Shown: one piece after another, positions 33,801 to 41,801 of the stretch
Layout: the number at the start of each line of letters is the position of its first letter
Position numbering within the stretch: position 1 is the first letter of the stretch
DNA from: an uncultured Kiritimatiellota bacterium
Lineage (GTDB): Bacteria > Verrucomicrobiota > Kiritimatiellia > RFP12 > UBA1067
DNA length: 64,000 nucleotides
NCBI GenBank assembly: GCA_934643865.1
Contig: CAKUCX010000003.1
Location: 1 to 64,000 of the forward strand
Reading direction: 5' to 3'
Notes under the pieces: generated by a model
Database searches by the model: none
Seen by the model: only the letters and a program-made list of their open reading frames with translations
Told to the model about the DNA's origin: nothing
Position numbers and translations under genes: made by a program

Positions 33801-34080
33801 CGGCACGGGCCTCAACCTCACGGGGGCGGACATGGTCGTCCACTTCGACCCCTGGTGGAACCCCGCCGTCGAGGCCCAGGCGACTGACCGTGCGCACCGC
33901 ATCGGGCAGAAGAAGACCGTCTACGTCGTGAAGCTCATCGCGCAGGATTCCGTGGAGGAGCGCGTACTCGCCCTCCAGCAGAAGAAGCAGCTCGTGATCG
34001 ACGCGACGGTGGGCACCACCGACGAGGCGGCCGTCCAGAAACTCACCTACGACGACATCCGGTCCATCTTGGGCTATTAA
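30826..34080 (+). CDS. SWIM zinc-finger SNF2-family helicase
   Basis: A 1084-residue Swi2/Snf2 ATPase. A SWIM zinc finger lies near residues 71-87 (HCPC, then CPH spaced by 11 residues). A long bacterial-SNF2 N-terminal region follows. The motor starts near 600: motif I ADEMGLGKTLQT, motif II VVLDEAQHIKN near 727, motif III VLTGTPVENS. The C-terminal RecA half has VFSQFVSMLTILRR, HAGGTGLNLTGADMVVHFD and TDRAHRIGQ near 1020. Such proteins remodel protein-DNA complexes in transcription or repair. The ATGA overlap with the TatD-like gene indicates coupled translation. Confidence 0.93.
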   Translation: MTPKELTNEILIGWGGVEVFNQALMLAKRGQVVRADWDAATCKATGKIATGNGWDMPTGFTLQANGRIVSHCPCRTNQEFGMVCPHVVAIGLYLMCRMSDPEAEEKYQQEVRAARRAATVDPALYIRRAPHGVPMRLSLTWDEATFADDFYNGGVRAQLALFDRAGNRYFPDDARLRAAPGVRLAHAAENLLGVLEDICEGPATREILLRPADFLNVAAMLTQAPAVACGLRAAYDEADGSFTLAPHVELPFAHRAASNRFLVHGKTGFVWSRPLTATGAEGRGVFTPLAHVLAGPFQSIYRTAEVIPRAAMPSFLHANLPLLRAQCAVELSPSEDLFRFEPDAPVFVLEVSGSRASLGADLFAVYGAQRILCGAAAGTDDICRPDPDDLLLYHTRNLAAEQAALKTLAQAGFAQEGTSVHWYITEPRDVLNFLGGGGPALERLGWKVVFSERLNNLVDGLGHIVATVDVSDVPGARDGVFEVGCAFDDGGRNIPPAEIQAAINRGDSYLMTNGETVLFDAGAVALMRGVFSDCPSRPGAKPGHFRVPSLYAPYVQASLGALCDAVELEDAAAPNWRETAAKRNRDERAKWEPVDLGRLEGTLRPYQKEGVYWMRFLEKSGLSGLLADEMGLGKTLQTLTWISLARTDPEACGKPALVVCPTSLVQNWAAEAEKFTPWLKRLVVSGPDRAASFARIPSCDLVITSYALLQRDLEAAYLDKTFGVVVLDEAQHIKNRQTRNAKAAKQLTSVQKLVLTGTPVENSVADVWSIFDFLLPGYLGQYDAFRATTQEVIEAGGPEGRAEQEKLHRKLHPFILRRLKKTVAKDLPDKIVKVAYCPMTEEQQRWYNQLLADARGRIGDMVKAKGFAKSRMEILALLMRLRQVASHLELLKEYREKQGARRTGASTTDGGSALSGKLEVFLELLDEAIDGGHRVLVFSQFVSMLTILRRELAARGIRSCYLDGETKDRLGVCRTFNTDASIPLFLISLHAGGTGLNLTGADMVVHFDPWWNPAVEAQATDRAHRIGQKKTVYVVKLIAQDSVEERVLALQQKKQLVIDATVGTTDEAAVQKLTYDDIRSILGY

Positions 34081-34405
34081 ATCGGCCTTCGGCCTTGAAG
34101 TCGCCGCTTCGCGGCTTTAAGTGGTTAAACCGGCCTTCGGCCTTTAAGTCGCCGCTGCGCGGCTTTAAGTGGTTAAATCGGCCTTCGGCCTTGAAGTCGC
34201 CGCTTCGCGGCTTTAAGTGGTTAAACCGGCCTTCGGCCTTTAAGTCGCCGCTTCGCGGCTTTAAATGCCTTCGGGCCGACGGGAGGGACGCGCTTTGCCG
34301 CGTCCGTTCACCCTCGGCCGCGCAGGAGCGCGGCCCTCCCGTTGTGCGGAGCGCAAATTTAAAGCCGCGCAGCGGCGACTTAACGACTTAACCACTTGAC
34401 AACTT
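34078..34405. repeat. Intergenic inverted-arm element 3 (AGTGGTTA family) with GC-palindrome payload
   Basis: The left arm has four tandem units, each with a GGCCTTCGGCC hairpin, a GCCGCTTCGCGGC hairpin and TTTAAGTGGTTAAA. The centre (about 34268-34360) is a GC-rich block with GGGAGGGACGCG and its inverted partner GCGCGGCCCTCCC. The right arm has the inverted GCCGC hairpin, then GACTTAACGACTTAACCACTTGAC. It fills the gap between the SNF2 operon and the cas promoter region. The GGCCTTCGGCC stem closes on a C(UUCG)G tetraloop if transcribed. Confidence 0.85.
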
Positions 34406-34452
34406 ATTGTAATGCCGCCCCGTGGTTGCGCATGGACGCCGTTGGTGGAATT

Positions 34453-34461
34453 TGGTACGAT
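34453..34461 (+). promoter_or_regulatory. Extended -10 box (TGG-TACGAT) upstream of cas3
   Basis: TGG-TACGAT, then 9 nt to the ATG at 34471. It fixes the cas3 start and probably drives the whole cas operon. Confidence 0.5.
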
Positions 34462-34470
34462 GTACAGGCA

Positions 34471-36669
34471 ATGGTGAAGACTTCATTGGGTTTGGGTATT
34501 TTTGCGCATAGTCTTGCGGGCAGTCCGCAGAAGTCCTGGCAACCGCTGGAGGCGCACGCGGCGAACGTGGCGGAGATGGCCGCCGCGTTCGCGCGTCCCT
34601 TCGCCTCGCAGGCGTGGGCGCGGCTTCTCGGCGAGCTTCACGACCTCGGCAAGGCGCGGCGTTCCTTTCAGGCGTATCTCTCGCGCGCGAACGGCCTTGC
34701 GGATGCCGACTACGACGCCTCCGACCATTCCCATTCGGGCGCGGGGGCGTGCTGGGCCACGCGAAAGCTCGGGCCCGCCGGCCGGATTCTCGCCTATTGC
34801 GTGGCGGGGCACCACGCGGGGCTTCCCGACTGGATCGGCGGGGAGACGCCGAACGGCGCGCTGGCCGCGCGGCTGGCCGAGGAGGCGGGCGTTCTGGACG
34901 AGCTGAACGTGAAGGCGTATGTCGCCGCGCATGAGGCGGCGTGGCGGCTGCCCGCCCCGCCGTTCCGGTTCACGGACAAGGGCATGGGCCTCTCCCTTTG
35001 GATTCGCATGCTCTACTCGTGCCTCGTGGATGCGGACTTTCTCGACACCGAGGCGTTCATGGACGCACGCCGCGCGGAGGGGCGCGGCTCCTATCCCGCG
35101 CTTGACGACCTCGCCGCGCCGTTCTTCGCGGAACTTGACGTGAAGCAGCGGCGCGCCCCCGCAACGGAGGTGAATCGCGTCCGTGCCGAGATCCGCGCGG
35201 CGTGCGAGCGGGCCGCCGAAGAGAGGCCGGGGCTCTTTTCGCTGACCGTGCCGACGGGCGGCGGCAAGACGCTCTCGGCGACGGCGTTCGCCTTCCGGCA
35301 CGCGCGGAAGCACGGGAAGCGGCGAATCATCTACGTGATTCCCTACACGTCGATCATCGAGCAGACGGCGGACACGCTGCGGCAGTTCCTGGGGGACGCG
35401 AACGTGCTGGAGCACCACTCGAACTTCGACCCGGCAAGGGAAACGCAGGCCTCGCGCCTCGCGGCGGAAAACTGGGACGCGCCCGTCGTCGTGACGACGG
35501 CCGTCCAGTTCTTCGAGTCGCTCTACGCCTGCCGGTCGAGCCGGTGCCGCAAGCTGCACAACGTCGCCGAGAGCGTCGTTATTCTCGATGAGGTGCAGCT
35601 TCTGCCGACAAGGCTCCTGAAGCCGTGCGTCGAGGCGATGAAGGAGCTGGCGGAGCGTTATGGGACGACGTGCGTCCTCTCGACGGCGACCCAGCCGAAC
35701 CTGCCGGGGTTGGACGGCGTGCGCGAGATCATCCCCCCGTCGCTCGACCTTGCGGCGCGGCTCAGGCGGACGGAGATCGAACTTCCGGCGGAAGGGGCCG
35801 CCCGAACGACCTGGGCGGAAGTCGCCGACGCGCTGCGGGCCTTCCCGCAGGTGCTGTGCGTCGTCAACACGCGCAAGGACTGCCGGGACCTGTACGGCTT
35901 CATGCCGGAGGGCACGGTCCACCTTTCGGCGTCGATGTGCGGCGAGCATCGTTCGCGGACGATCGCCGCCATCAAGGCGAAGCTGGCGGACGGCGAGAGC
36001 GTCCGCGTCGTCAGCACGCAGCTGGTGGAGGCGGGCGTCGACATCGACTTCCCCGTCGTCTACCGCGCGTTCACGGGCCTCGCCTCCATCGCCCAGTCGG
36101 CGGGGCGGTGCAATCGGGAGGGGAGGCTCGGCGGCCTGGGGCGCGTTGTCGTCTTCATGCCGCCGAAGGAGAGCCCGCGCGGCGAGCTGCGCAACGGAGA
36201 ATACGCGACGGCCGACGTCCTGCGCCGGGAGGATCGTCCGTCCCTTGACGCGCCGGAGATCTACCCGCTCTACTACGAGCGTCTTCAGTCGCGGGCGCAC
36301 ACGCTGGGCGAGGAGTTCGCAGACTGGCTCGCCCGGGACGCGAGGAGCTGCCTGTTCCAGTTCCGCGAGGCGGCCGCCGCGTTCAGGATGATCGACGAGG
36401 CGTCCGCGCCCGTGGTCGTGCGCTACGGCGGCAATGAAAAGCTGATCGAGCAGCTGCGCGTCGTCGGCCCGAAGCGGCCGATCATGCGCCGGCTGCAGCG
36501 TTACACGGTGAACGTGCCGCAGCGGACGCTGGGCGACTTGTCGCAGAAAGGATTCGTCGAGGAGATGCACCCCGGCGTACATGTCCAAACGTTGGACTCG
36601 CTGTATTCGGAGGCCTTTGGACTGGACATCTTTCGGGAGGCGCTGAAAGGCGAAGAGACGATTTTGTAG
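34471..36669 (+). CDS. cas3: CRISPR-associated helicase-nuclease Cas3 (type I-C)
   Basis: A 732-residue protein that is recruited to Cascade-bound DNA and degrades the invader. The N-terminal HD nuclease shows LLGELHDLGKARRSFQAYL at 52-70, DHSHSGAGA and VAGHHAGLPDW. The superfamily 2 helicase has TVPTGGGKTLSATAF near 263, the DEVQ box in VVILDEVQLLPTRL near 373, LSTATQPNLPGL, and motif VI in SIAQSAGRCNREGR near 540. Both active sites look intact. I start at the ATG at 34471, after the -10 box; 25 extra codons upstream lie across that promoter. It is the first gene of an intact I-C operon. Confidence 0.96.
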   Translation: MVKTSLGLGIFAHSLAGSPQKSWQPLEAHAANVAEMAAAFARPFASQAWARLLGELHDLGKARRSFQAYLSRANGLADADYDASDHSHSGAGACWATRKLGPAGRILAYCVAGHHAGLPDWIGGETPNGALAARLAEEAGVLDELNVKAYVAAHEAAWRLPAPPFRFTDKGMGLSLWIRMLYSCLVDADFLDTEAFMDARRAEGRGSYPALDDLAAPFFAELDVKQRRAPATEVNRVRAEIRAACERAAEERPGLFSLTVPTGGGKTLSATAFAFRHARKHGKRRIIYVIPYTSIIEQTADTLRQFLGDANVLEHHSNFDPARETQASRLAAENWDAPVVVTTAVQFFESLYACRSSRCRKLHNVAESVVILDEVQLLPTRLLKPCVEAMKELAERYGTTCVLSTATQPNLPGLDGVREIIPPSLDLAARLRRTEIELPAEGAARTTWAEVADALRAFPQVLCVVNTRKDCRDLYGFMPEGTVHLSASMCGEHRSRTIAAIKAKLADGESVRVVSTQLVEAGVDIDFPVVYRAFTGLASIAQSAGRCNREGRLGGLGRVVVFMPPKESPRGELRNGEYATADVLRREDRPSLDAPEIYPLYYERLQSRAHTLGEEFADWLARDARSCLFQFREAAAAFRMIDEASAPVVVRYGGNEKLIEQLRVVGPKRPIMRRLQRYTVNVPQRTLGDLSQKGFVEEMHPGVHVQTLDSLYSEAFGLDIFREALKGEETIL

Positions 36670-36699
36670 ATTGTAGATTGTCGGCTAAAGAAAGGAAGG

Positions 36700-37425
36700 A
36701 TGCAAGTGAAAGGCTTTTGTCTGGACGTTTCGGGCGACTTCGCCTGCTTTACAAGGCCGGAGATGAAGGTCGAGCGCGTGAGCTACGACGTCATCACGCC
36801 CTCCGCCGCGCGCGGCGTGTTTTCGGCCATTTTCTGGAAGCCGGCCATCTCCTGGCGCATCACCAGGATCGAGGTGATGAACCCGATTCGCTGGACGAGC
36901 GTCCGGCGCAACGAGGTGAGCGCCGTCGCGAACACGAAGAGCGGCGGCATCCTGGTCGAAGAGGCGCGGCAGCAGCGGGCGGGGCTTCTGCTGCGCGACG
37001 TGCGCTACCGCCTCCATGCCGAGTTCGACTTCATCCCGCCGGAGAGGCGCGCGAAAGCGCGCAACCCCGCGCCCGGATGGCTGACGGAGGCGGAGGAGGA
37101 CGAGCTCTACCGCGCGTCCGAGGCACGCCCCGACGAGAAGGAGGCGAAGTACGCCGCGATGTTCGACCGCCGCGCCTCGAAGGGGCAGTATTTCATGCAC
37201 CCGTATCTCGGCTGCCGCGAATTCTCCTGCCGGGAGATTCGCCTCGTCAGGAACCCGGAGCTTGAGCCCGACAGGCCGATTACGGAGACGCGCGACCTCG
37301 GGTTCATGCTCTTCGACATGGACTATGCCGACCCGACGGACGTCAAGCCGATGTTCTTCCGTCCGCAGCTGGTGAACGGCGTCATTGAAGTTCCCCACCC
37401 CAACTCGCAGGAGGTGTTCAGATGA
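36700..37425 (+). CDS. cas5c: Cas5c (Cas5d), pre-crRNA-processing Cascade subunit
   Basis: A 241-residue RAMP protein. In type I-C it replaces Cas6: it cuts each repeat at the base of its hairpin and keeps the 5' handle of the crRNA. The family start is clear (FCLDVSGDFACFTRPEMKVE, then RVSYDVITPSAARGVFSAIF), as are the middle NPIRWTSVRRNEV and the late DLGFMLFDMDYADP. AGGAAGGA lies just before the ATG. Its stop overlaps the cas8c ATG (ATGA). Confidence 0.95.
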   Translation: MQVKGFCLDVSGDFACFTRPEMKVERVSYDVITPSAARGVFSAIFWKPAISWRITRIEVMNPIRWTSVRRNEVSAVANTKSGGILVEEARQQRAGLLLRDVRYRLHAEFDFIPPERRAKARNPAPGWLTEAEEDELYRASEARPDEKEAKYAAMFDRRASKGQYFMHPYLGCREFSCREIRLVRNPELEPDRPITETRDLGFMLFDMDYADPTDVKPMFFRPQLVNGVIEVPHPNSQEVFR

Positions 37426-39161
37426 TTCTCCAGGCGCTGAAGGACTATTACGATCGCAAGGCCGCCGATCCCGAGTCGGGCATCGCGCCGCTGGGATGGG
37501 AACGGAAAGAGATTCCCTATCTGATCGTCCTGGATCGGACGGGTAGGCTCGTGGCCGTCGAAGACACGCAGGAGAAGGTCGGCAGGAAGCTGCGCGCACG
37601 CACGTTCTCGGTTCCGCAGTCCGTGAAGCGGACGGTTGGGATCGAGCCCTATTTTCTTTGGGACAATGTAGAGTACGTCGCGGGGATCGTCTGCAAGGAG
37701 GGAGGAAGCCCAGCGCGTGTCGCCAGGCAGCATGACGCATTTGTGGCGCGGCTCAAACCCTTCGCGGCCATTGCCGAGATCGGCGCGGTTCTTCGCTTTC
37801 TCGCATCGGACGACGTCCCCTCGCAGCTGGAGGCGTTCGACGCCTGGAAAGAGGCGAAGCAGAGCTGCGCGTTTGTGGCGTTCAAGTTTGTCGGCGAGGA
37901 CGGGACAATCTTCGACGCGCCTGCCGTGAAGGAGGTCGTCTGCGGTCTCTCGTCCGCGTCCAAGGAGGGTGCCGTGGGCGTTGATCTCGTGAGCGGCGCT
38001 CGAGACGTGATCGCGCTTCTGCATCCGGCCCTGAAGGGCATCCCCGGCGCAAACACCACGGGTGCCAACATCGTGTCGTTCAACTTCCCGGCGGCGACGT
38101 CGTTTGGCAAGTCGCAGGGTGGCAATTCGCCGGTCGGCGTACGCTCGGCATTTGAATATACAACGGCGCTCAACACCCTGCTGTCAAAGGATTCGAAGCA
38201 GAAGATGATGGTGGGTGACGCCACGGTCGTTTTCTGGGCGGAGAAGGACAACCCGTTTGAGACGGCGTTGGCCGACTTCTTTGCCGAACCGCCGAAAGAT
38301 AACCCTGATCGGTTGGTGGGGAGCGTCTCCGCCCTTTTCAGGTCGCCGCAAACAGGAACGGGCGTGTACGCGGAGGATGAAACGACATTCTATGTCCTCG
38401 GACTGTCGCCGAACGCGGCTCGCATCGCCATCCGCTTTTGGCACGTCGGCACGGTCGCGGAGATGGCAGGACGGTTCCGCGCCTATTTTGACGACCTTCT
38501 GATTGCGCACGGACCGGAGGACAGGGATCACCTATCGCTCAGGCGGCTCTTGGTGTCAACCGCCGTTCAAGGCGAGTCGGAGAACATCGCGCCGAATCTC
38601 GCGGGAAACGTCATGCGGAGCATCCTGGAAGGGCTGCCGTTCCCCGAGACGCTGCTGTCGGCCGTCTTGACGCGCATCAAGGCCGAGCACGAGGTCTCCT
38701 ATCCGCGCGCGAAATTGGTCAAAGGCTGTCTCAACCGCAAATGGCGTTTTAACAACCCTCAAAACGAAAGGAAACTGACCGTGAGTCTGGACAAGGAAAA
38801 CGTTAACGTCGGCTATCGTCTCGGCCGCCTGTTCGCCGTTCTCGAACGGATACAGAAGGCGGCCAATCCCAAAATCAACGCGACGATCAAGGACCGCTTC
38901 TACGCTTCGGCCTCTTCGACACCGACGTCCGTGTTCGGCAATTTGATGCGGCTCGCCAGTCATCATCTGTCGAAGCTCGGCAAGGAGAAGCCTGGATATG
39001 CCGTCAATTTGGAGAAACTGATGCAGGAGGTCATCGCGGGAATCGCCCGCTTCCCGGCGCATCTTTCGCTGGATGACCAGGGACAGTTCGCCATCGGCTA
39101 CTATCACCAGCGGCAGGATCCCCAAAAGAAGGATACCGAGGAACAACCAGTCAACAAGTAA
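37422..39161 (+). CDS. cas8c: Cas8c (Csd1), large Cascade subunit
   Basis: A 579-residue type I-C large subunit, which recognises the PAM and starts R-loop formation. Family marks include MILQALKDYYDRKAADPESG at the start, GIEPYFLWDNVEYVAGI near 70-90, NIVSFNFPAATSFGKSQGGN with the conserved FN segment, and LGLSPNAARIAIRFWHVGTV in the second half. The start overlaps the cas5c stop. The C-terminal part probably also yields Cas11c by internal translation, as shown for other I-C systems; which internal start does so is not certain here. Confidence 0.95.
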   Translation: MILQALKDYYDRKAADPESGIAPLGWERKEIPYLIVLDRTGRLVAVEDTQEKVGRKLRARTFSVPQSVKRTVGIEPYFLWDNVEYVAGIVCKEGGSPARVARQHDAFVARLKPFAAIAEIGAVLRFLASDDVPSQLEAFDAWKEAKQSCAFVAFKFVGEDGTIFDAPAVKEVVCGLSSASKEGAVGVDLVSGARDVIALLHPALKGIPGANTTGANIVSFNFPAATSFGKSQGGNSPVGVRSAFEYTTALNTLLSKDSKQKMMVGDATVVFWAEKDNPFETALADFFAEPPKDNPDRLVGSVSALFRSPQTGTGVYAEDETTFYVLGLSPNAARIAIRFWHVGTVAEMAGRFRAYFDDLLIAHGPEDRDHLSLRRLLVSTAVQGESENIAPNLAGNVMRSILEGLPFPETLLSAVLTRIKAEHEVSYPRAKLVKGCLNRKWRFNNPQNERKLTVSLDKENVNVGYRLGRLFAVLERIQKAANPKINATIKDRFYASASSTPTSVFGNLMRLASHHLSKLGKEKPGYAVNLEKLMQEVIAGIARFPAHLSLDDQGQFAIGYYHQRQDPQKKDTEEQPVNK

Positions 39162-39176
39162 AAGGAAACCACAGCC

Positions 39177-40085
39177 ATGAGTGAACTCAAGAATCGTTAC
39201 GACTTCATGCTCGTCTTTGACGTCAAGGACGGCAATCCGAACGGGGACCCCGACGCGGGCAATTTGCCGCGCGTGGACGCCGAGACGGGGCAGGGCCTCG
39301 TCACCGACGTCTGCCTCAAGCGCAAGGTCCGAAACTACATCCAGCTGACGAAGGGGGCGGAGGCGGGATATGACATCTTCGTGAAGGAGAAGGCCATTCT
39401 CAACAACGAGATTGGAGCGGCCTACGAGAAGCTCGGTGTTGACTTGGCGAAGCCGCCCGCCGATGCGGCGGACGGGAAGAAGCGCAACAAGGAGGGCCAG
39501 GGGCAGGGCGGCGAGATCGCGCGCGCGCGCCAGCAGATGTGCCGGGACTATTTTGACATCCGCACCTTTGGCGCGGTCATGTCGACGGGCGCGAACGCGG
39601 GGCAGGTCCGCGGCCCCGTCCAGCTCACGTTCGCGCGTTCGGTCGATCCGGTCGTCACGCTGGAGCATTCCATCACGCGCATGGCCGTCACGAAGAAGGA
39701 CGAAGCTGAGGAGCAGGGCGGCGACAACCGCACGATGGGCCGCAAGAACACGGTCTCGTATGGATTGTATGTGGCCTACGGGTTCGTCTCGCCGGCATTG
39801 GCGGCTCAGACGGGGTTCTCGGATGCAGACCTGGAAGCGTTCTGGGAGGCGCTGGTCGGCATGTTCGACCAGGACCATTCCGCCGCGCGCGGCCTGATGG
39901 CGACCGAGAAGCTCATCGTATTCAAGCACGAGACGGCGCTGGGCAACGCACCCTCGCACAAGCTCTTCGACTTGGTGAAGATCGCGCGAAAAGGCGAGGT
40001 CGCCGTGCCGCGCAGCTTCAAGGACTACGAGGTTGCAATCGACCGTGCTTCGCTCCCGGCGGGCGTCGAGCTGATTGAGATGTAA
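39177..40085 (+). CDS. cas7c: Cas7c (Csd2), Cascade backbone subunit
   Basis: A 302-residue RAMP that polymerises along the crRNA spacer. It opens with the typical YDFMLVFDVKDGNPNGDPDA. Later come RTFGAVMSTGANAGQVRGPV, the strand SVDPVVTLEHSITRMAVT and KNTVSYGLYVAYGFVSPALA, all conserved in Csd2. AAAGGAAA lies before the ATG, and the gap from cas8c is 15 bp. Confidence 0.96.
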   Translation: MSELKNRYDFMLVFDVKDGNPNGDPDAGNLPRVDAETGQGLVTDVCLKRKVRNYIQLTKGAEAGYDIFVKEKAILNNEIGAAYEKLGVDLAKPPADAADGKKRNKEGQGQGGEIARARQQMCRDYFDIRTFGAVMSTGANAGQVRGPVQLTFARSVDPVVTLEHSITRMAVTKKDEAEEQGGDNRTMGRKNTVSYGLYVAYGFVSPALAAQTGFSDADLEAFWEALVGMFDQDHSAARGLMATEKLIVFKHETALGNAPSHKLFDLVKIARKGEVAVPRSFKDYEVAIDRASLPAGVELIEM

Positions 40086-40121
40086 GCGGCATGTCCGTCC
40101 ATGTGTTCAGATGAGGATTTG

Positions 40122-40769
40122 ATGCCGCTCTCCGCCCTGCAGCACGCCGTGTTCTGCAGGCGGCAGTGCGCGCTCATCCACATGGAGGGCGTCTGGACCG
40201 AGAACGCGCTCACGGCGGCGGGGCGCGTCCTGCACGAGCGGGTCGACCGCCGCGAGCACGAGACGCGGCGCGACGTGCGCCTGGCGACGGCGCTTCGTCT
40301 CGTCTCGCGCCGGCTGGGCGTCACGGGCGTCGCCGACAGGGTGGAGTTCCGCCGCGTCGGCGACGACGACCCGGCGGGCGCGGCCCTGCCGAATGCGCCG
40401 GGGCGCTGGGCACCGTTCCCCGTGGAGTACAAGCGCGGCCGGCCGAAGTTGCATCGCGCCGACGAGGTTCAGCTCTGTGCGCAGGCGATGTGCCTGGAGG
40501 AGATGTTGGAGGTGGCGATCCCCGCCGGGGCGATCTTCTACGGCGAGACGCGGCGGCGGCTGGACGTCGCCTTTGACGCGGCGCTGCGCGCCCTGACCGA
40601 GCGGACGGCGGCTGACGTGCGCCAGCTGCTCGCCGCCGGTGTCGTGCCGCCGGCCGAGCATGGGAAATGGTGCGAATCCTGTTCGCTCGCGGACGACTGC
40701 CGGCCGCGGTCGCAGGGACGCTCCGCGCGGGCATGGCTGGCCCGGCGGCTGGAGGAGATTGAGGCATGA
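40122..40769 (+). CDS. cas4: Cas4, RecB-like exonuclease of spacer acquisition
   Basis: A 215-residue Fe-S nuclease that trims prespacers and checks the PAM during acquisition. It starts MPLSALQHAVFCRRQCAL with the first cysteine of the cluster. The nuclease core holds VTGVADRVEF and the PVEYKRGRPK motif with its catalytic Glu and Lys. The C-terminal cysteines are in GKWCESCSLADDCRP. I prefer the ATG at 40122, with GATGAGG upstream, over the ATG at 40101. The stop overlaps the cas1 ATG. Confidence 0.93.
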   Translation: MPLSALQHAVFCRRQCALIHMEGVWTENALTAAGRVLHERVDRREHETRRDVRLATALRLVSRRLGVTGVADRVEFRRVGDDDPAGAALPNAPGRWAPFPVEYKRGRPKLHRADEVQLCAQAMCLEEMLEVAIPAGAIFYGETRRRLDVAFDAALRALTERTAADVRQLLAAGVVPPAEHGKWCESCSLADDCRPRSQGRSARAWLARRLEEIEA

Positions 40770-41788
40770 GGAAGCTCCTGAACACGCTTTACGTCACCAC
40801 GCAGGGCGTCTATCTCCACCGCGAGGGCGAGACGGTCGTCGCCGAACGCGAGCAGAAGACCGTGATGCGGCTTCCAATCCACACGCTGCAGGGACTTGTC
40901 TGCTTTGGAAACGTTCTCGTAAGTCCGTTCCTTTTGGGGCTCTGCGCGGAACGTGGCGTCAACGTCAGCTTCCTGACCGAGAACGGCCGCCCCTTGGCGC
41001 GGATTGAAGGCGGCAGGAGCGGAAACGTACTTCTGCGCGTCGCGCAGCTGAAGGCGGCGGACGATCCGGCGAAATGCGCGGAGATCGCGCGCAGCATGGT
41101 CATCGGCAAGGTCTTGAACGCGCGGACGGTCCTGCAGCGGCGGCTGCGCGACCACGGCGCGGATGCGGCGTGCGCGGCGGCGGTGACGCGCCTTGCGAAT
41201 GTCGTGCAGCGTCTTCGCTTTGAGCATACGATGGATGAAATACGGGGGCTGGAAGGAGAGGCGGCTGCCGACTATTTCGATGCCTTCAATGCGCTCGTGG
41301 TGGCGCAAGAGGGCGATTTCAGGATGGACGGACGTACGCGCCGTCCGCCGCGCGATCCGATGAACGCGCTTTTGTCGTTCCTGTACGTCTTGCTGGCGCA
41401 CGACTGCGAGGGGGCCGTGAAAAGCGTTGGACTGGACGCGCAGGTCGGTTTTCTCCATGCGCTCAGACCGGGCCGCGCGAGCCTGGCGCTCGACGTGATG
41501 GAGGAGTTTCGCGCGTTCTTCGCGGATCGCGTCGCCCTTTCGCTCGTCAATCGCGGGCAGGTTCGGCGGAAGGACTTCGTCTTTTCGGAGTCGGGTGCGG
41601 TGGAGATGACGGAGTCGGCGCGGAAGGCGGTTCTTGTCGAGTGGCAGAATCGGAAGCGGGAGGAGGCGGCGCATCCGTTTCTGGGCGAGAAGATGGCGCT
41701 TGGTCTCTTCCCGTTCGTGCAGGCCCAGCTGCTGGCGCGACGCCTACGCGGCGACCTCGACGCCTATCCGCCGTTCATCGCGAAGTGA
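40766..41788 (+). CDS. cas1: Cas1, CRISPR integrase (type I-C)
   Basis: A 340-residue metal-dependent integrase. The subtype start MRKLLNTLYVTTQGVYLHRE is visible. The metal site consists of the Glu in IRGLEGEAAADYF near 163, the His in GFLHALRPGRASLALDVMEE near 230, and the acidic residues that follow. With Cas2 it inserts new spacers next to the leader. The gene lies between cas4 and cas2, the canonical order, and all active residues appear present. Confidence 0.96.
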   Translation: MRKLLNTLYVTTQGVYLHREGETVVAEREQKTVMRLPIHTLQGLVCFGNVLVSPFLLGLCAERGVNVSFLTENGRPLARIEGGRSGNVLLRVAQLKAADDPAKCAEIARSMVIGKVLNARTVLQRRLRDHGADAACAAAVTRLANVVQRLRFEHTMDEIRGLEGEAAADYFDAFNALVVAQEGDFRMDGRTRRPPRDPMNALLSFLYVLLAHDCEGAVKSVGLDAQVGFLHALRPGRASLALDVMEEFRAFFADRVALSLVNRGQVRRKDFVFSESGAVEMTESARKAVLVEWQNRKREEAAHPFLGEKMALGLFPFVQAQLLARRLRGDLDAYPPFIAK

Positions 41789-41801
41789 GGGGATGTGACA
41801 C

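Noticed and set aside
31351..33897. 848-residue minus-strand open frame
   Set aside because: Antisense to the SNF2 helicase gene.
34078..34405. A second small CRISPR array
   Set aside because: The repeated units abut directly without spacers, and the arms are inverted rather than direct. It is an AGTGGTTA-family element.
34396..34470. Cas3 start 25 codons upstream
   Set aside because: The extra residues (MTTYCNAAPWLRMDAVGG) do not match Cas3, and they cross the -10 box that sits 9 nt before the ATG at 34471.
40101..40121. Cas4 start at 40101
   Set aside because: Seven extra residues (MCSDEDL) not expected for Cas4; the ATG at 40122 has a better ribosome site.
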